Assembly (NCBI RefSeq): GCF_014066305.1
Contig: NW_023501107.1
Coordinates: forward strand, 124,001 to 188,000
DNA: 64,000 nt
Source of the DNA: Letharia columbiana
Taxonomy: Eukaryota > Ascomycota > Lecanoromycetes > Lecanorales > Parmeliaceae
Reading direction: 5' to 3'
Shown: positions 23,398 through 34,420 of the stretch, piece by piece
Position numbering within the stretch: the stretch's first letter is position 1
Layout: the number at the start of each line of letters is the position of its first letter
Notes under the pieces: generated by a model
Told to the model about the DNA's origin: nothing
The model's database searches: none
What the model saw: the letters and a program-made list of their open reading frames with translations, nothing else
Position numbers and translations under genes: made by a program

Positions 23398-23866
23398 AAA
23401 GAGCATAAAGTGCGTAACAAGTTGGAGGGTAATACTCCGGAGGCGGATGAGAGCTCCTAAAGAAACGGAGAAAAGAATGCGGTGGGACTACGAAGAAAAG
23501 GGATTTCAGGCCTAGCATCAAAGGTCACAAATGATTGTTTCCGAGCTGGTCTTTTAAAGACCCGGCCAGTCGCAGGCACTGGTCTCTTCCCGTTACTGCA
23601 GTGCCACAGATCATACATAAGCAGTTGGCTATTCATGACCAGAAAGACTGAACAGAATGGTCGATGGAGAAAAACATGATTTCCGGTGCCGGAGTTCTCG
23701 CATTGCAATTTCGAGAGCCGTATTCTCACAACCAAGACCGCTTTCTGAAAAACCACTTTCTGGTAACACGTTCTTCCATTTACTCACAAGACCTTGACAG
23801 TCATGCACCTGTACTTATCCGCAAAGCAGTAATTCCACCCCCCAACTCGTCCAAAGCCACGAGCTC

Positions 23867-24469
23867 TCATGTACGTAGCGGTCTTCCGTGAATAAGGCAA
23901 TGCTCAAGCTGCTCAGCCGTCAACGACCCGTAGATCCCAGCGTTGTCTGCCCCTTCATGCGCCTCCCGGCATCGCTCACGCAAGAGGGCAATCCTGACTT
24001 TCTGGTAGTTCCCCCGCATCACACACTTCAAAACCGTCACTTTCCGCGGCTCGCATCTCCCAGCCGTGTCATCCGCCGAAAATCGCGCGTTGAATCGGTC
24101 CGCAACGTCATCCCAGTCGAGATGAGAGTAGCCTCTATAGCGCTCTCGGCCACCCTGTGCTTTTGCAACAGAGGCCAAGAGATTGACGAGGTAGTCCATC
24201 TCGACGGGCAGGAGGGCCGGCTGCTGAACACAGTGATTACGGACATATGCCCAGGGAGACTTTGCTTTGCCAACATTAGCGAAGTGGTCACAGACACGTT
24301 GTATTTGCTCTTCTGACATGCACCATGGGTTTGGCTGAGTCCCCGATCCCTGGTAGCCGTTGGAGTTACTTCCCTTGGGCTTTCCAAGCTTGATGTTTCG
24401 ATGGCTATCCCTGACTTTTGGAATTGTAGCGACATTCTGGAGCGCCATCGATCGTGTTTTCGGAGCCAT
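23867..24469 (-). CDS. Hypothetical protein, paralog family member 3 (200 aa)
   Basis: Single-exon minus-strand frame starting MAPKTRSMALQNVATIPKV (ATG at 24469-24467). The second half holds QPALLPVEMDYLVNLLASVA and LDWDDVADRFNARFSADD, clearly matching member 1. The first half has a related-looking block, MSEEQIQRVCDHFANVGKAK, so the protein may carry two copies of the same helix-rich unit. The N-terminus is basic, compatible with nuclear or nucleic-acid-binding function, but no catalytic or named domain is visible. It is the longest member of the cluster and in opposite orientation to its neighbours. Function unknown. Confidence 0.6.
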   Translation of the reverse strand: MAPKTRSMALQNVATIPKVRDSHRNIKLGKPKGSNSNGYQGSGTQPNPWCMSEEQIQRVCDHFANVGKAKSPWAYVRNHCVQQPALLPVEMDYLVNLLASVAKAQGGRERYRGYSHLDWDDVADRFNARFSADDTAGRCEPRKVTVLKCVMRGNYQKVRIALLRERCREAHEGADNAGIYGSLTAEQLEHCLIHGRPLRT

Positions 24470-24475
24470 ATCCAC

Positions 24476-26125
24476 TTCGCGGAGGTCTGATCGGATGTGG
24501 AAGTTGGAAGTGGTAGGTAAATTTACTACCGCGAGGCAGGAATTCCTTTGAACTTAAGGACTTTTCGGAGTCAGAGTGAGCTAGCAAGAAGTGTTGAGAA
24601 GAAGGAATAAGTGTTGAGTGCTTTCCACATCAGCTAAGGCTATGAACACAAGATACACCACAGAATACGTGCACGCATCCTTCCCCTTCCGTGAGACTGC
24701 TGAGTGCTCTTCTTTCTCGAACATATCTACCTGGCTACTAGATTCTTCGAGATCACTGCTACCACTCGCTAGAGAGATTAGAGAACGCGAAACTGCGTGT
24801 TGGAGAATAACCAACAAATGAAGAGTTCTTGTCCTGACGTGTTGATCTTGAAGAAGTGTTGAGCAACTAGACAACACCGAGGTCTTGAATGGGTGTGATT
24901 GATAGTATAATAACGCAACATAAGTCTTTCGACGACAGACAGTTGAACACCGTTGTTATAGGTGGGCGCAGGTGGCCCGCAGCCTCAGATCATGATTGCA
25001 TTTCACTCTCAAAAACCCTCGTGGATCTAGGTCTTCCGGGCGAGTAGGGACGCCGGTTTGGAAAACAGTAAGCTGCAGACTCTCGCAGGCTGCTCTATTG
25101 ATTCCAAAGTGAATACCCCCAGAAACACCACCCTAGACTCGCTGAAGGCTGTTAGGGGCGCTGAGACGATCTCCAGCTGGCAGTCCACAACCGTCCTTCA
25201 CTTCGCCACCATCCATAGGCCATATCTTAAAAATGTGTTAAACGGACTGCGAAGTTTAATGCTTGCGATGTTAAAAACCTCGATCTGATTTAGTGTTTGT
25301 GGAAGAAAGTGTTAAAGAAATAAGATGTACTAATTATTGTGGATTTGACACGGTGCTTTAAGATAAATGTGTCAAATCAAAACACGACTTTGAACCTTGA
25401 CATGGCTCAACCCGCGAAGGGGAATGTATTCAATATTCCAAGAGTCAATCTGATTACGAGCATAGGGAGAGATGGGATGAAAGGAAACACGAAGTTCAAA
25501 AGTGACAGTGCTCAAAACCGACTGTGTTGAGAATGTCAAGTCGATTTTGTGTCAACGAGAAATGTATTATTATTTGAAGGTGACGACGCTTGAGCGCCAG
25601 AAATGAAAGATGAGGTGAAAGGAAAACACGGGGTTCAAGAGTGGCGGTGCTTCAAGACCGAAAAAGCCCCGATTTGGCTTCATGCTCGACGAGAAAAGTG
25701 TTAAGAAATCCACGTGTGAGCAGAGCAACACATTTGCTCCTCGGAATATTTTTGCTCTCGAGGACCGCACCAGGCAGACTTCAACCCGCCTCAAAGAACA
25801 TCTTCGAGGGTCAGACGTGGCTAAAAGGGGAACTTTGGAGTTTCAAAATCCCTTGTGTTAAGTTAAAAGTGCATTCAACACCCTGATGCGGTCAATACTC
25901 AATACTTCTGCCATCTTCTCAGCAAAACACTTCACCTCAACACCAAGCTCTCAACACCCCATCTACCAACTCTAAATTCCAACACACCCAAAATGTAAAC
26001 AGTACACCAACACATCAACTCAATCGGCCGACTCACCTCTTCTCACGCCCCTACGAGCAAGATCAAAGACAAACTTACCACAAAAAAAGGTCGACAGCAG
26101 CACCCCCCTTTAAAACCCCCGTTAG
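24476..26125. other. Intergenic with recurring GTGTTRAG motif and a divergent direct repeat
   Basis: No gene is supported. The octamer GTGTTGAG/GTGTTAAG or its complement CTCAACAC occurs repeatedly between about 24,570 and 25,960. Two ~95-bp segments (about 25471-25565 and 25609-25703, period 138) are diverged direct copies sharing GATGnnnTGAAAGGAAA and GTTCAA.AGTG blocks. An ATG directly followed by TAA lies at 25992, in what looks like the leader of the next, broken gene. Confidence 0.45.
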
Positions 26126-26494
26126 CAACAACCTCACCAAAAGCCTGAAAAAGGACACCACCCCACCCACCAACCCTCCACAAGCACCAAGCCAGCAAGC
26201 ACCGACCCGCGACGATGCCAGCTCGCACACTGCGCCCCACCCCTGCTCGCACTCCGTGAACGGGACCTGCTCGTGGACGTGATACTCGACGTCGTCACAC
26301 GAAACGGTTCCATATATGATAGGCACTTCGTGGCGCGGATATACCGGAACGAGATCAGAGCACGGTTCAACGCGAAGGTGGCGGTGTACACGATGGGGAT
26401 GCTGGAGTGCGCGTTTGACGAGAACGTCGAGGTGATCGTTTGGGCGGTTTCGGATGAGAGGGGGAGGCTTGATGGTCTGGAGTCGGAGACGTGA
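26126..26494 (+). pseudogene. Paralog family member 4, start codon lacking
   Basis: An open frame follows TAG at 26123 and ends at TGA 26492-26494. It has no ATG before the conserved part. It reads CAPPLLALRERDLLVDVILDVV, then YRNEIRARFNAK, then MLECAFDENVEVI, which lines up with HP.LL...YL..LL, FNARF and MLYCALMENEEE of the other members. The upstream portion is proline- and threonine-rich. Either an unseen 5' exon supplies the start or the gene has decayed. Decay is favoured because member 2, a few kilobases away, is also broken. Confidence 0.45.
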
Positions 26495-26698
26495 GGGGGA
26501 GACGGGATGAGGACTTCGTTGAGGAGGACCGGGTAGCGTTGAGGGGAACAGGGCGTATGGACTTCTTAGGATGGCTGGGATTGCATTTTGTCAACTTCAC
26601 TTGGACCTAGCTCTTGTTTCAAGCTATGGTAACATTGCCTGCGCTGTGTCAAAGCTGCTTGAAAGTTTGTAAAATTACACGTCATTCCGGAAACCGTC

Positions 26699-27758
26699 TT
26701 ATACAACCCTCTTGACCTATGATTACTCACACGTCAGCCTATGTTCTTCGTTTTCTTCCAGCGCCTCGTCTCCGGCAAGATCAGGATGCACATACCTCAA
26801 AGAACCTCTTGAGCCACCAGACTTGAAATATGCCCTCCCCAATCAAAACTCCCAGCTGAAATATGCTCCACCACTTGACCCTGCCGTTTGTACTTTCGGC
26901 TGTATTGCGGTGTGTTCGCTCGCGGACAACGATGTAGGATTGTTCGTCTTTGACTTGGTTTAGGAGCTCGGTGAGTTGTTTGACTGTGATTCAAGCCACC
27001 GAAGTCAGCAAAGGCTGTCTTCAAAGCCGGACCCATCGTCCAGCCATTCCGACCAGATTGGCCTCCACGACAGAAGCACCCAGGCTCCGGTAGACCCATG
27101 GCTATCCCCGCTTCCTTCCTCCTGCACCAAATACCACCTCCTTAACATATCTCTATACCCTGAGCCGGCGTGAAATATATAGAACGCACCTTCAGCCTCC
27201 AACGGATCGCTCGGCGCCTCGCTCTCGGGCACATAGACAATCCCATGCACATTAAAGCTGACCTCCTTTGTGCTCGCAGACCAAGCTTCATTGCTGAAGC
27301 AGTATAAGTGCTTGCCATCGTCCCTCGCGTCGAAAGAATAATCGCCGGAGGAGACGGCTTTTTGGTTGGCTACGTATTCGTTCGTTGGGCCGACGATCTA
27401 GACAGCACGCGGGGACGTGTCAGCACGAGCGCGCAGGAAACTACATTACACAGGCCTGTAGCAGTAAGATGGGGGAGAGTCCACAGAGCTTTGAAATGGC
27501 GTCGTATGTCTTTTCCTTGGACAATGCGGTCTCCGCTTCGCCTAAAGCACGCAACAGGGGAGCACCCACCCAGAAGTCAATCTCCAGATTCCCCGCACCG
27601 CCAAATTCTCTGTCTCCAACCTGAAACGTGACTGTCATCTTATCATCCTTATGCAGGACCTCGTGGAAGCATTCTCGTTGATGCGCGCCCAATTGGATGT
27701 TGTGCGCGAGGGAGGTGGTGACGAAGCCCAGGAGGGCGGCAAAGAACGGGAGGCGCAT
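26699..27758 (-). CDS. EMP24: p24 family cargo receptor, EMP24/TMED2 type (200 aa)
   Basis: p24 proteins cycle between ER and Golgi in COPII and COPI vesicles and help export GPI-anchored cargo. Four exons, read on the minus strand: 27758-27570, 27397-27190, 26983-26796 and 26716-26699. All junctions are GT-AG and keep the frame. Signal peptide MRLPFFAALLGFVTTSLA; then the GOLD domain with ECFHE, DKMTVTFQVGD, IDFW and HLYCF (two conserved cysteines); then a heptad region ending VKDEQSYIVVRERTHRNTAE; one membrane span (SIFQLGVLIGEGIFQVWWL); and the cytosolic tail KRFFEVKRVV. The FF and dibasic signals match the p24-beta subfamily. The tail is encoded by an 18-nt last exon. Length is normal. 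Confidence 0.9.
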
Positions 27759-28367
27759 CGTCAGCGACAGAGAAGATGGAGGGGGTGTGGAGGATGTATC
27801 TGGTGTCGCGCTGGGTGTATCAATTACGTGGATAGGATGTGTATAGGTGGGAGGTAAGGAAAGCGAGAGGGAAACATTTTGAAAGCTGGCATCGGCATGT
27901 CGCGGTTTGCAAAAGTTGATACGGCTATGACGTGCTGGTAAATCCATGACAAGGCCAATCTTGAGCAGCACCAGCAGATAAAGATCTGAGTAGGTCCACG
28001 TCAGCGAGCATACACATATACATTGTATTGGATGCTGTACGATGAACATTAACAATCAAAGCTCTATGCTATGGTCTATTGGGGCGCTACTTTGCTTTTT
28101 TAAGCAAAGCCAAATGCATATACGAAGGCACTTAATGTAGGCGATGTCTACTCCAACTTAGTACGTACGGAAAATGCATTCACGCAATATGACCGAAAAA
28201 GACCACAAAATGAATCCATCTGCAGTAGCGGCGGGCTAGACCGTGATTCCGTGGTTTCCCTCGGAAGTCTTAATCACATCAACACTATCAAACACCCACC
28301 GTCAGGCCCACCGTTGACCACTTCAGCCAACACCCAGAACCATTCAGTCATCCATATCTCCGCCAGC
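27759..28367. other. Divergent promoter region between the EMP24 and Myb-like genes
   Basis: The two genes are transcribed away from each other, so this ~610 bp should hold both promoters. Minus-strand frames here are upstream extensions without signal-peptide logic. No clear TATA box was picked out. Confidence 0.5.
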
Positions 28368-29523
28368 ATGCCACCCCTCTTCGATGCAAACGGTCAGCCG
28401 GTCAAGTTGAGCTTTTTCGACCTCTTCTTACATAGCACCACATCTCGTAGCGGCAAAGGAACCCCGGTAATTGAAAGGAAGAAGGTGAGCAAGACCCTGA
28501 TCTCACATCCCACTCTGCCATTGTACCCATCATCCATTTGAAGACTTTGAATGCCTGGTCCCGAAGTGAAATATTCTCTGACTCGAGAGTAGCCCCAAAA
28601 AGCAGAGTCTCCCTGCACCGAGACCTCTCCCAAATCAACCGAGACCACCGAGTCTGGATCTGCAGAATGGACGAAAATCGAAGAGATGGGGCTTCTCGGA
28701 ATGAAGGCTCTGAACAAGAGCTGGAAGGAAATTAGTGGAGTGCTGGCTGGCAAGGATGAGGACGACATTAAGAAGAAGTACAGAGAGCTGTATGTTGATG
28801 CGCCTGCAAGTATCAAACCGAAGAAGGCAGAGGCCAAGAAAAAAGAGGCAAAAAAGGAGACTGAGGACAATAAGGAGGAGAAGAAAGAGGAGGAAAAGGA
28901 GGAGAAAAAAGAGGAGGAAAAGGAGGAGAAAAAAGAGGAGGAGAAGGAGGAGGAGAAAGAGGAGAAAAAGGATGAGGCGAAAGAGGAGGAGAAGGAGGAG
29001 GAGAAAGAGGAGAAAAAGGATGAGGCGAAACATGACGAAGCAAAGGCCGGAGACGAACGCAAGAAGATAACCGAAGGTGGCAAGAAAGGTGGTAAAGAGG
29101 GAAAGCAGGGCAAGAAGGGTCAGAGGGGTCAGAAGGGCCAGCAGGGCAAAGAGAAAGCCGAAGAGGCAAAGCCGGAAGAGGTAAAAGTGGAAGAAGTTAA
29201 ACCCGAGGAGAACGACGGGATCTTGAAGGCGAAGGTGACGGCAGGAGAAAAGGGTAAGGAGGGAGAGCTGAAGTCGATCAATGGGCATCCGGTCATTTTC
29301 GTGGACGACGATGAAGAGCTGGAGTTCGAAGAGGTGAGCATGAGATTGGGACAGCCTTCGGTGGGGTTGAGGCTAATGCTTGCGATAGCTGCTGTATCTC
29401 TATGGCCTCAACGCGCGCTTTGATGAGCAAAAGTGGATCACGGTGGACTCGAAATTCTTCGACAGGTTTGGAAAAAGGGTCGGAGCTGAGAAGTTGAAGG
29501 AGAAGCTGGCGGGTAGTTGGTAG
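28368..29523 (+). CDS. Myb/SANT-like protein with a Lys/Glu-rich linker (330 aa)
   Basis: Three exons: 28368-28484, 28593-29333 and 29389-29523. Introns are GTGAGC...CTGAC...TAG (108 bp) and GTGAGC...GCTAAT...TAG (55 bp), all phase 0. Residues ~65-105 form a Myb/SANT-like unit: EWTKIEEMGLLGMKALNKSW, then KEISGVL and DDIKKKYREL. About 130 residues follow that are almost only Lys, Glu, Asp and Ala, an extreme single-alpha-helix or disordered tract. The C-terminal ~45 residues (LYGLNARFDEQKWITVDSKF, then FDRFGKRVGAEKLKEKL) resemble the second module of small ascomycete proteins that pair it with the Myb unit. It is probably nuclear. No target is known. The repeated GAGGAGAAA codons make the length of the charged tract prone to variation. 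Confidence 0.75.
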
Positions 29524-29712
29524 AGGCTTGAACCATGAATTGCTTTGTTTGCTGGTCGCGCAGCCATCAACAGCATGCGGTGACAGGTTGATTTCCCACG
29601 ATCACAATGATAGCTTACTTACTGGTCTACTATCACGTTTCAAGTCACAGCACATCTGCTAAGATACCCCTTTTTTACCAAACACCGGCCGCAGACCTTA
29701 TGATAGCTCACC

Positions 29713-30552
29713 ATGTCGGACAGAACAGGGGACTGGGTAATCCGTATTGGGGACTCACAAGAGCACAGTCAGCAAGTGACTCTGATACCTGGCACGGATG
29801 AATAGACCAGCGGGTCTTCAGACAGCGAAGAATATATTCAGGAGTCCAACACCGAAGAAGCGATCATCATGAGCCCGGAGAGCGAGGAAAAGATGCACGG
29901 CGCAGGCCGCGACGAAAAGGTCGTCATGATTCCAGAAGGTGAGGAAGAGGTGGACAGTATACGAGAGGCCATCGTTGACTTCGGTAGAGACTCAGGAGGT
30001 AGAGTGTCTACATCTAGCCCCGAAAGCACGATAGCTGATTACATCCTCAAGACCTCCCAACTCCAAAGCCCATTCCATCTTCGACTACCCTTGGCTCGGC
30101 CCACGTTCCGACAATGTGTGGCGCCCATGGGAAGACCAGTACCCGATCAATTCAACCCTCGGAGGCATTTCCCATGCAGTGACAGCCGCCTACCTCGGCG
30201 AGCGGCAATGCAAAAGAACCAAGACAGACTGCCGCTATCGGGTCAGGCTCCACACTGATCGTGCAGCTGGAGGTAAGATACTTCCAACATGCTGGACAGG
30301 TCGTGGGACGAGCTGGCGATATTCAGATGGAATCAACGTGGTTTGAGTCCACGAGTGTTCTGTGATGAGAGGACTTGGTGGGGGTTGGAGGATTGTCTGA
30401 AGCAGATGGCTGCATTCGATCGAGACGTGCTCAAGTTCGCTGTTGAGAGGATCATGATGAAGAGGGTTCAGCGGATGATGGAAGCGAAGGCGAGGATGAA
30501 GATAAGGCACAGTCAAGGTAGGGGCTCATTCCTTTGCTACGCCCGAGCATAA
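29713..30552 (+). other. Possible gene or relic with unresolved exon structure
   Basis: Several coding-like stretches lie in a row but in different frames. MSDRTGDWVIRI (29713) is followed by an in-frame TAG (29800), then an acidic Ser/Glu-rich stretch to about 30050. A different frame reads IFDYPWLGPRSDNVWRPW and TLGGISHAVTAAYLGER (30073-30270). A third starts MLDRSWDELAIFRWNQRG (30289) and ends with a charged helix rich in Met and Arg (to 30552). No set of normal-size introns joined all three. Either I am missing the splicing or the gene carries a stop and frameshifts. I recognise no family. Confidence 0.3.
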
Positions 30553-32566
30553 TACTAATAGATCCAAGCGCATTCGGACCACTGAAAGGGACATGGTAGT
30601 CCATAAGCGCAATTGGGAATGCACCACTGTCCCATGAAAGTTGAAGCCGCCGTTCCCTTTCTCTGTTGGTCTAGGCTGGTACATAAGCGATTCTGGGGAT
30701 CCTTCACCGCTCCTTTCTCCGGTAGCGAAACGGTGAGTCCTAGACATGAACTCTGCGTTAGCTAGATAAAAGTCAAACATATTGTGCCGTGATCTAACAT
30801 AGTGAATTGATGATAGAGGCTGGGTGATGAGTTGTCAATATGGCAAAGTCGTAGAGTCAAGGCTCAGAGAAGATGATAAAAGTTGGCAAAAGGGATGTCG
30901 TTGGGGAAGAGAGACGACTGGCCAGGCTGTGGCCAGCGCCTAATCGTGCTACGGCACCTACCTTACCTTACTTTAACTCACTTTTAAGGACTTAAGGTAC
31001 CTTAGCTCCTGGCTCGCTAAATTTCTTTAAGCCGCTAAGCGTACCAGGGAAAGCTGTGAAAGCCATGACAGAAAGAAGGCCCGCGATTCGCTACCAAGGA
31101 CAACGTGGTCCACAAGGCCCAACTCTATGCCCTGTGGATTGACGCTTGCTTCAACTTGACATCCTACATCCTTCACATCCTTCACATCCCGAATGACAGC
31201 AGACGATGAATCTCAATCCAATACTCTTCTTCAGGCATCGCTGCCGCACTTGGGCCCCTATATCCCTAGCATTGGGCTCCGTCCCTTTGGCCTGGGAAAC
31301 CTGCGGCAGGGATCTACCGGCTGCGAAATGAACGCTCCGTTTGACACGTATGCAAGCACCACAAGCTTCATGCAGGACCAACTCAATCGCTATCCCGCTA
31401 CACCACTATGACCAGCATGAGCGCCTGCATAGATACCGTACAATGTTCAATCTCATGCGCATTGCATCGTTAGCAGTCCTGTTCCTTTCTCTTCCTTTGT
31501 CTTGTCCTTTTCCATTGCTCTTCAAGCTTCCTGTCGCTCATTGACCCATTTTCCCACTCCAAACGCTGCGAACTTCCAGATCCTGCAAAAGGCGGTCACC
31601 AAAGTCAATCGCGGCACGACGGCTCTGTCCGTCCTTCCATTGATGATCTCCGACTAGGGATCGCGAGACAAACGAGGCGCAACTGACCGCACAAAGATTT
31701 TTCTTCCTCGAGGAATCCAAGTCTCCAGACACCTCTTCCTCGACCAATTGAAGGCTCAATGCCTCTTCCCTTACCGACCTGTACAGCAACAATCATTGTG
31801 CGCGATGACGAGCTCCACGGCCAGTGTATGATAAGGAATTGAGGCCTGTGCTAAACTTCTTTTGTTGTGTTCTTGTAGGTCACCGCTCACCCCGAACGGT
31901 ACGTCCGCAGCTAACCTGGAAGTAGTGTGACATTTTAAAAGTAATTGCGCCGTTAATTAAAGCCCTCACACACTCCGCCGACTGTACAAAATAATCTGCA
32001 ATCTGGGCAAGGGAAGGGAATACACATGCCAATCAGAGCTCTAGGAACATATAATTTCCTCATCTCGGAACATTCGCCAATCACTTAAGCAGAGCGGCTT
32101 GGTCGCCGCGAATCATACAAGTGAACATCCCTTCGAGCACGTGATAGGCGATACTTGGGGACGCTTCACCAGGGTTATATTCACTGCATTAATCCATAAC
32201 GGAAATGATGAAGGACTTTGGCCAAGCACACATCTCAACAAACCTGGACGTATCCTACCTAAGCCATCCATACGTCGAAAGCAAAAGAAGTAAGAAGATC
32301 TTCAATATTACGGCGGGTGGCAGAAGGTGAGCTTGCATTGCTCGCGTGCTACCTGAATTCACATTCAAAGCTCATTCACTCTTGATACCCTATTGCGGTT
32401 GCAACAATCACTCTCGGCCGCAATTGGGTAACACAACACCGGGGCCAATTGCGGTGTCGCCAAACGAGTTCGCATCGCACTATCGCTGCTACCGTCCTTG
32501 CCATGAGCTCAAGCTGACCTAGTGACGCTCTTGCAGAACCCTCACATCCTCAGCTCCCACACGTTG
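30553..32566. other. Intergenic, nothing supported
   Basis: Scattered short frames only. A run of ACCTTACCTTACTTTAAC and related AAGGTACCTTAG blocks at about 30958-31015 is an imperfect inverted structure. The final ~150 bp include the presumed promoter of the 14-3-3-like gene. Confidence 0.4.
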
Positions 32567-33538
32567 ATGGCCTCTTCGGAGGTCGATCAGAAGTTCCTAG
32601 GCAGGTTCGCCAAAGCTACCGACAGAAGCTACCCATACCTCTCTAGCAAGCTCTACAAAGTCCTGGGCCTCTCAGTCATCCTTTCCAAGAAGCTGGTCCG
32701 CGCCCGCCGACTTCGCCGACTGGATACCACCCGCGATACCAAGTCTCTACAACTCTATCATCACATCATCTTCCTCTCCCGCGAAGGTCTCTACATAATC
32801 GAAGAATATGTCCTACCGATGGTCGAAAATACCCGCACTCATGCATTAAAAGTACTCTGCCACAAGCTTCGCGCTAGCTTCTATCACATCTACGTCCTAT
32901 TCCATAACGAGCCATCCATCACTCAGACCGCTATACCCAGCTACACTCCAAGCTCTGCGGAAAAAGGCAAAGCACCAGTCTACCGAAACTCGATGCGCCC
33001 CTCTCCTCCTCCCTTAGAAGGTGGACCCGTCCAGAACATCGGATCCCTTCCGCCCGGCCTCACCCCGGTCTCCATACCCAAACCTTCGGCTTCCTTCCTC
33101 TTACCCGCGCTGAATTACATTCCACGGGCGTCCGAATGCTTCGAATACGCCTGCAAGCTCGCCAATACCAGTCTCTCCGGCTCCCATCCGGTCCGTCTCT
33201 CAGTGAAGACGGAATACGCAGCCTATCTTTACGATTGCCTTCACGACGGTGAGGGAAGCAGAAGATTAGCGCAAGTAGCGATCAAGGACGTATACAACGC
33301 GCAAGAGGGCATGGATGATGACATGTTTGAGGACGCGGCGGAATTGGTGGGTATACTGGGGAAGATGATGAAGAGGGGGCTCGGAGCTGGGAGCCAGGGC
33401 AGCGGAAGTACTCCAAGGGCGGGCAACGAAAGTACCCCTAGCAGCACACCAAGACCTGGCAAAGTTGATAAGTTCGAGAAGGAGCTACCAGACCTGCCGA
33501 GCCCACAACAGGAGGAGATTGCAGAAGTTTGCGCATGA
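32567..33538 (+). CDS. Divergent 14-3-3-like protein (323 aa)
   Basis: 14-3-3 proteins bind phosphoserine/threonine partners as dimers. This single-exon frame starts MASSEVDQKFLGRFAKATDR (ATG at 32567; the open frame extends 15 codons further without ATG). The N-terminal half is helical (YPYLSSKLYKVLGLSVILSK, and SFYHIYVLFHN after KVLCHKLRA). The conserved late helices read SGSHPVRLSVKTEYAAYLYD and CLHDGEGSRRLAQVAIKDVY, matching the HPIRLGLALNFSVFYYE-type block of 14-3-3. A Pro/Ser-rich insert (~residues 125-175) and a ~60-residue Gly/Ser/Pro-rich tail are not typical. Length exceeds the usual 245-270. Many ascomycetes carry such a divergent member beside canonical ones; whether it still binds phosphopeptides is unclear. 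Confidence 0.75.
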   Translation: MASSEVDQKFLGRFAKATDRSYPYLSSKLYKVLGLSVILSKKLVRARRLRRLDTTRDTKSLQLYHHIIFLSREGLYIIEEYVLPMVENTRTHALKVLCHKLRASFYHIYVLFHNEPSITQTAIPSYTPSSAEKGKAPVYRNSMRPSPPPLEGGPVQNIGSLPPGLTPVSIPKPSASFLLPALNYIPRASECFEYACKLANTSLSGSHPVRLSVKTEYAAYLYDCLHDGEGSRRLAQVAIKDVYNAQEGMDDDMFEDAAELVGILGKMMKRGLGAGSQGSGSTPRAGNESTPSSTPRPGKVDKFEKELPDLPSPQQEEIAEVCA

Positions 33539-34420
33539 CCTGAAGGCCGAGACCATGGCCTCCTTCAGACTTCTGGTGCGGGAAACACTCACGTAGGGCG
33601 TTCAGGCTGAGAGGGGCTTGTGCATTATTCTTATTCTACACTGTCCTGGTTATGGGCGGACAGCTTGATACCCTTGTCTTTGAGAGCGATTAGATAGACC
33701 AATTGCGTTGGACTACCAGTTATCTTCCTCAGTCAGATCTAGTAACATCCCCGCCGCGTTGTCAGTAGCGGATAGATTGTAATCCGTATGAGCATCCTAC
33801 CTGTTGGCGGCTCCTCGGCTCGCTCAACCTTCAGCGATCCCTCCTCCTCCTCCATCTTCGTAACAATCCTTCCACCACTCCGCCCCAACACAGCAGTCAA
33901 ACATGGCCGTCCCCATCTTCACTACAGACGACGCGATACGTAGGCAGAGGAGACCAAACATCCCATCGAAGCAGCAAGCCCACACCCCACCCTGAGAGCC
34001 CTCGCCCCGCGTCTCCACAACGCGCCCCCAACCCTCCACAACCACAACACCAATCCATCTTCCCATCGTCTCGGCAGCCGCCTCTTCATCCGCAAACCAC
34101 CTCCCCTCCTGCCAGCGACCCTGCATCGAGAACCGCAGTCCCCGATGCAGACTCCACAGATCCCAACCGTATGCGCCCCGGATCTCCCCCCCCCAATCTC
34201 ACCCCGCATCCTCCATCCCCATCTCTCAAACCCTCCAACACCACCAACCAGCCAACCAACCAAAAACACACCTCTGCCACCCCGCCGCAACCCCCGTCCC
34301 CCTCACCCGCCCCCTCACCCGCCTCCGCAAAACATACCAATACCACACAAAATCCCACCCCAAATCCTCAACCGCACCATCGCCAGCCACGCATCCAGCC
34401 TACAGCAGCGGGAGGCATCA
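33539..34420. other. Intergenic, C-rich, nothing supported
   Basis: From about 33,830 to 34,420 the + strand is strongly C-rich (runs of CCACCCC, CCCCCC), which opens long frames on both strands. None has a family resemblance or credible amino-acid composition. Confidence 0.4.

Noticed and set aside
28394..29288. Long Ser/Phe-rich minus-strand frames
   Set aside because: They are antisense to the Lys/Glu tract of the Myb-like gene; GAGGAGAAA repeats keep the opposite strand open.
33824..34358. Gly/Val/Trp-rich minus-strand frames
   Set aside because: They come from C-rich repeats on the + strand; there is no start context, splice logic or family resemblance.
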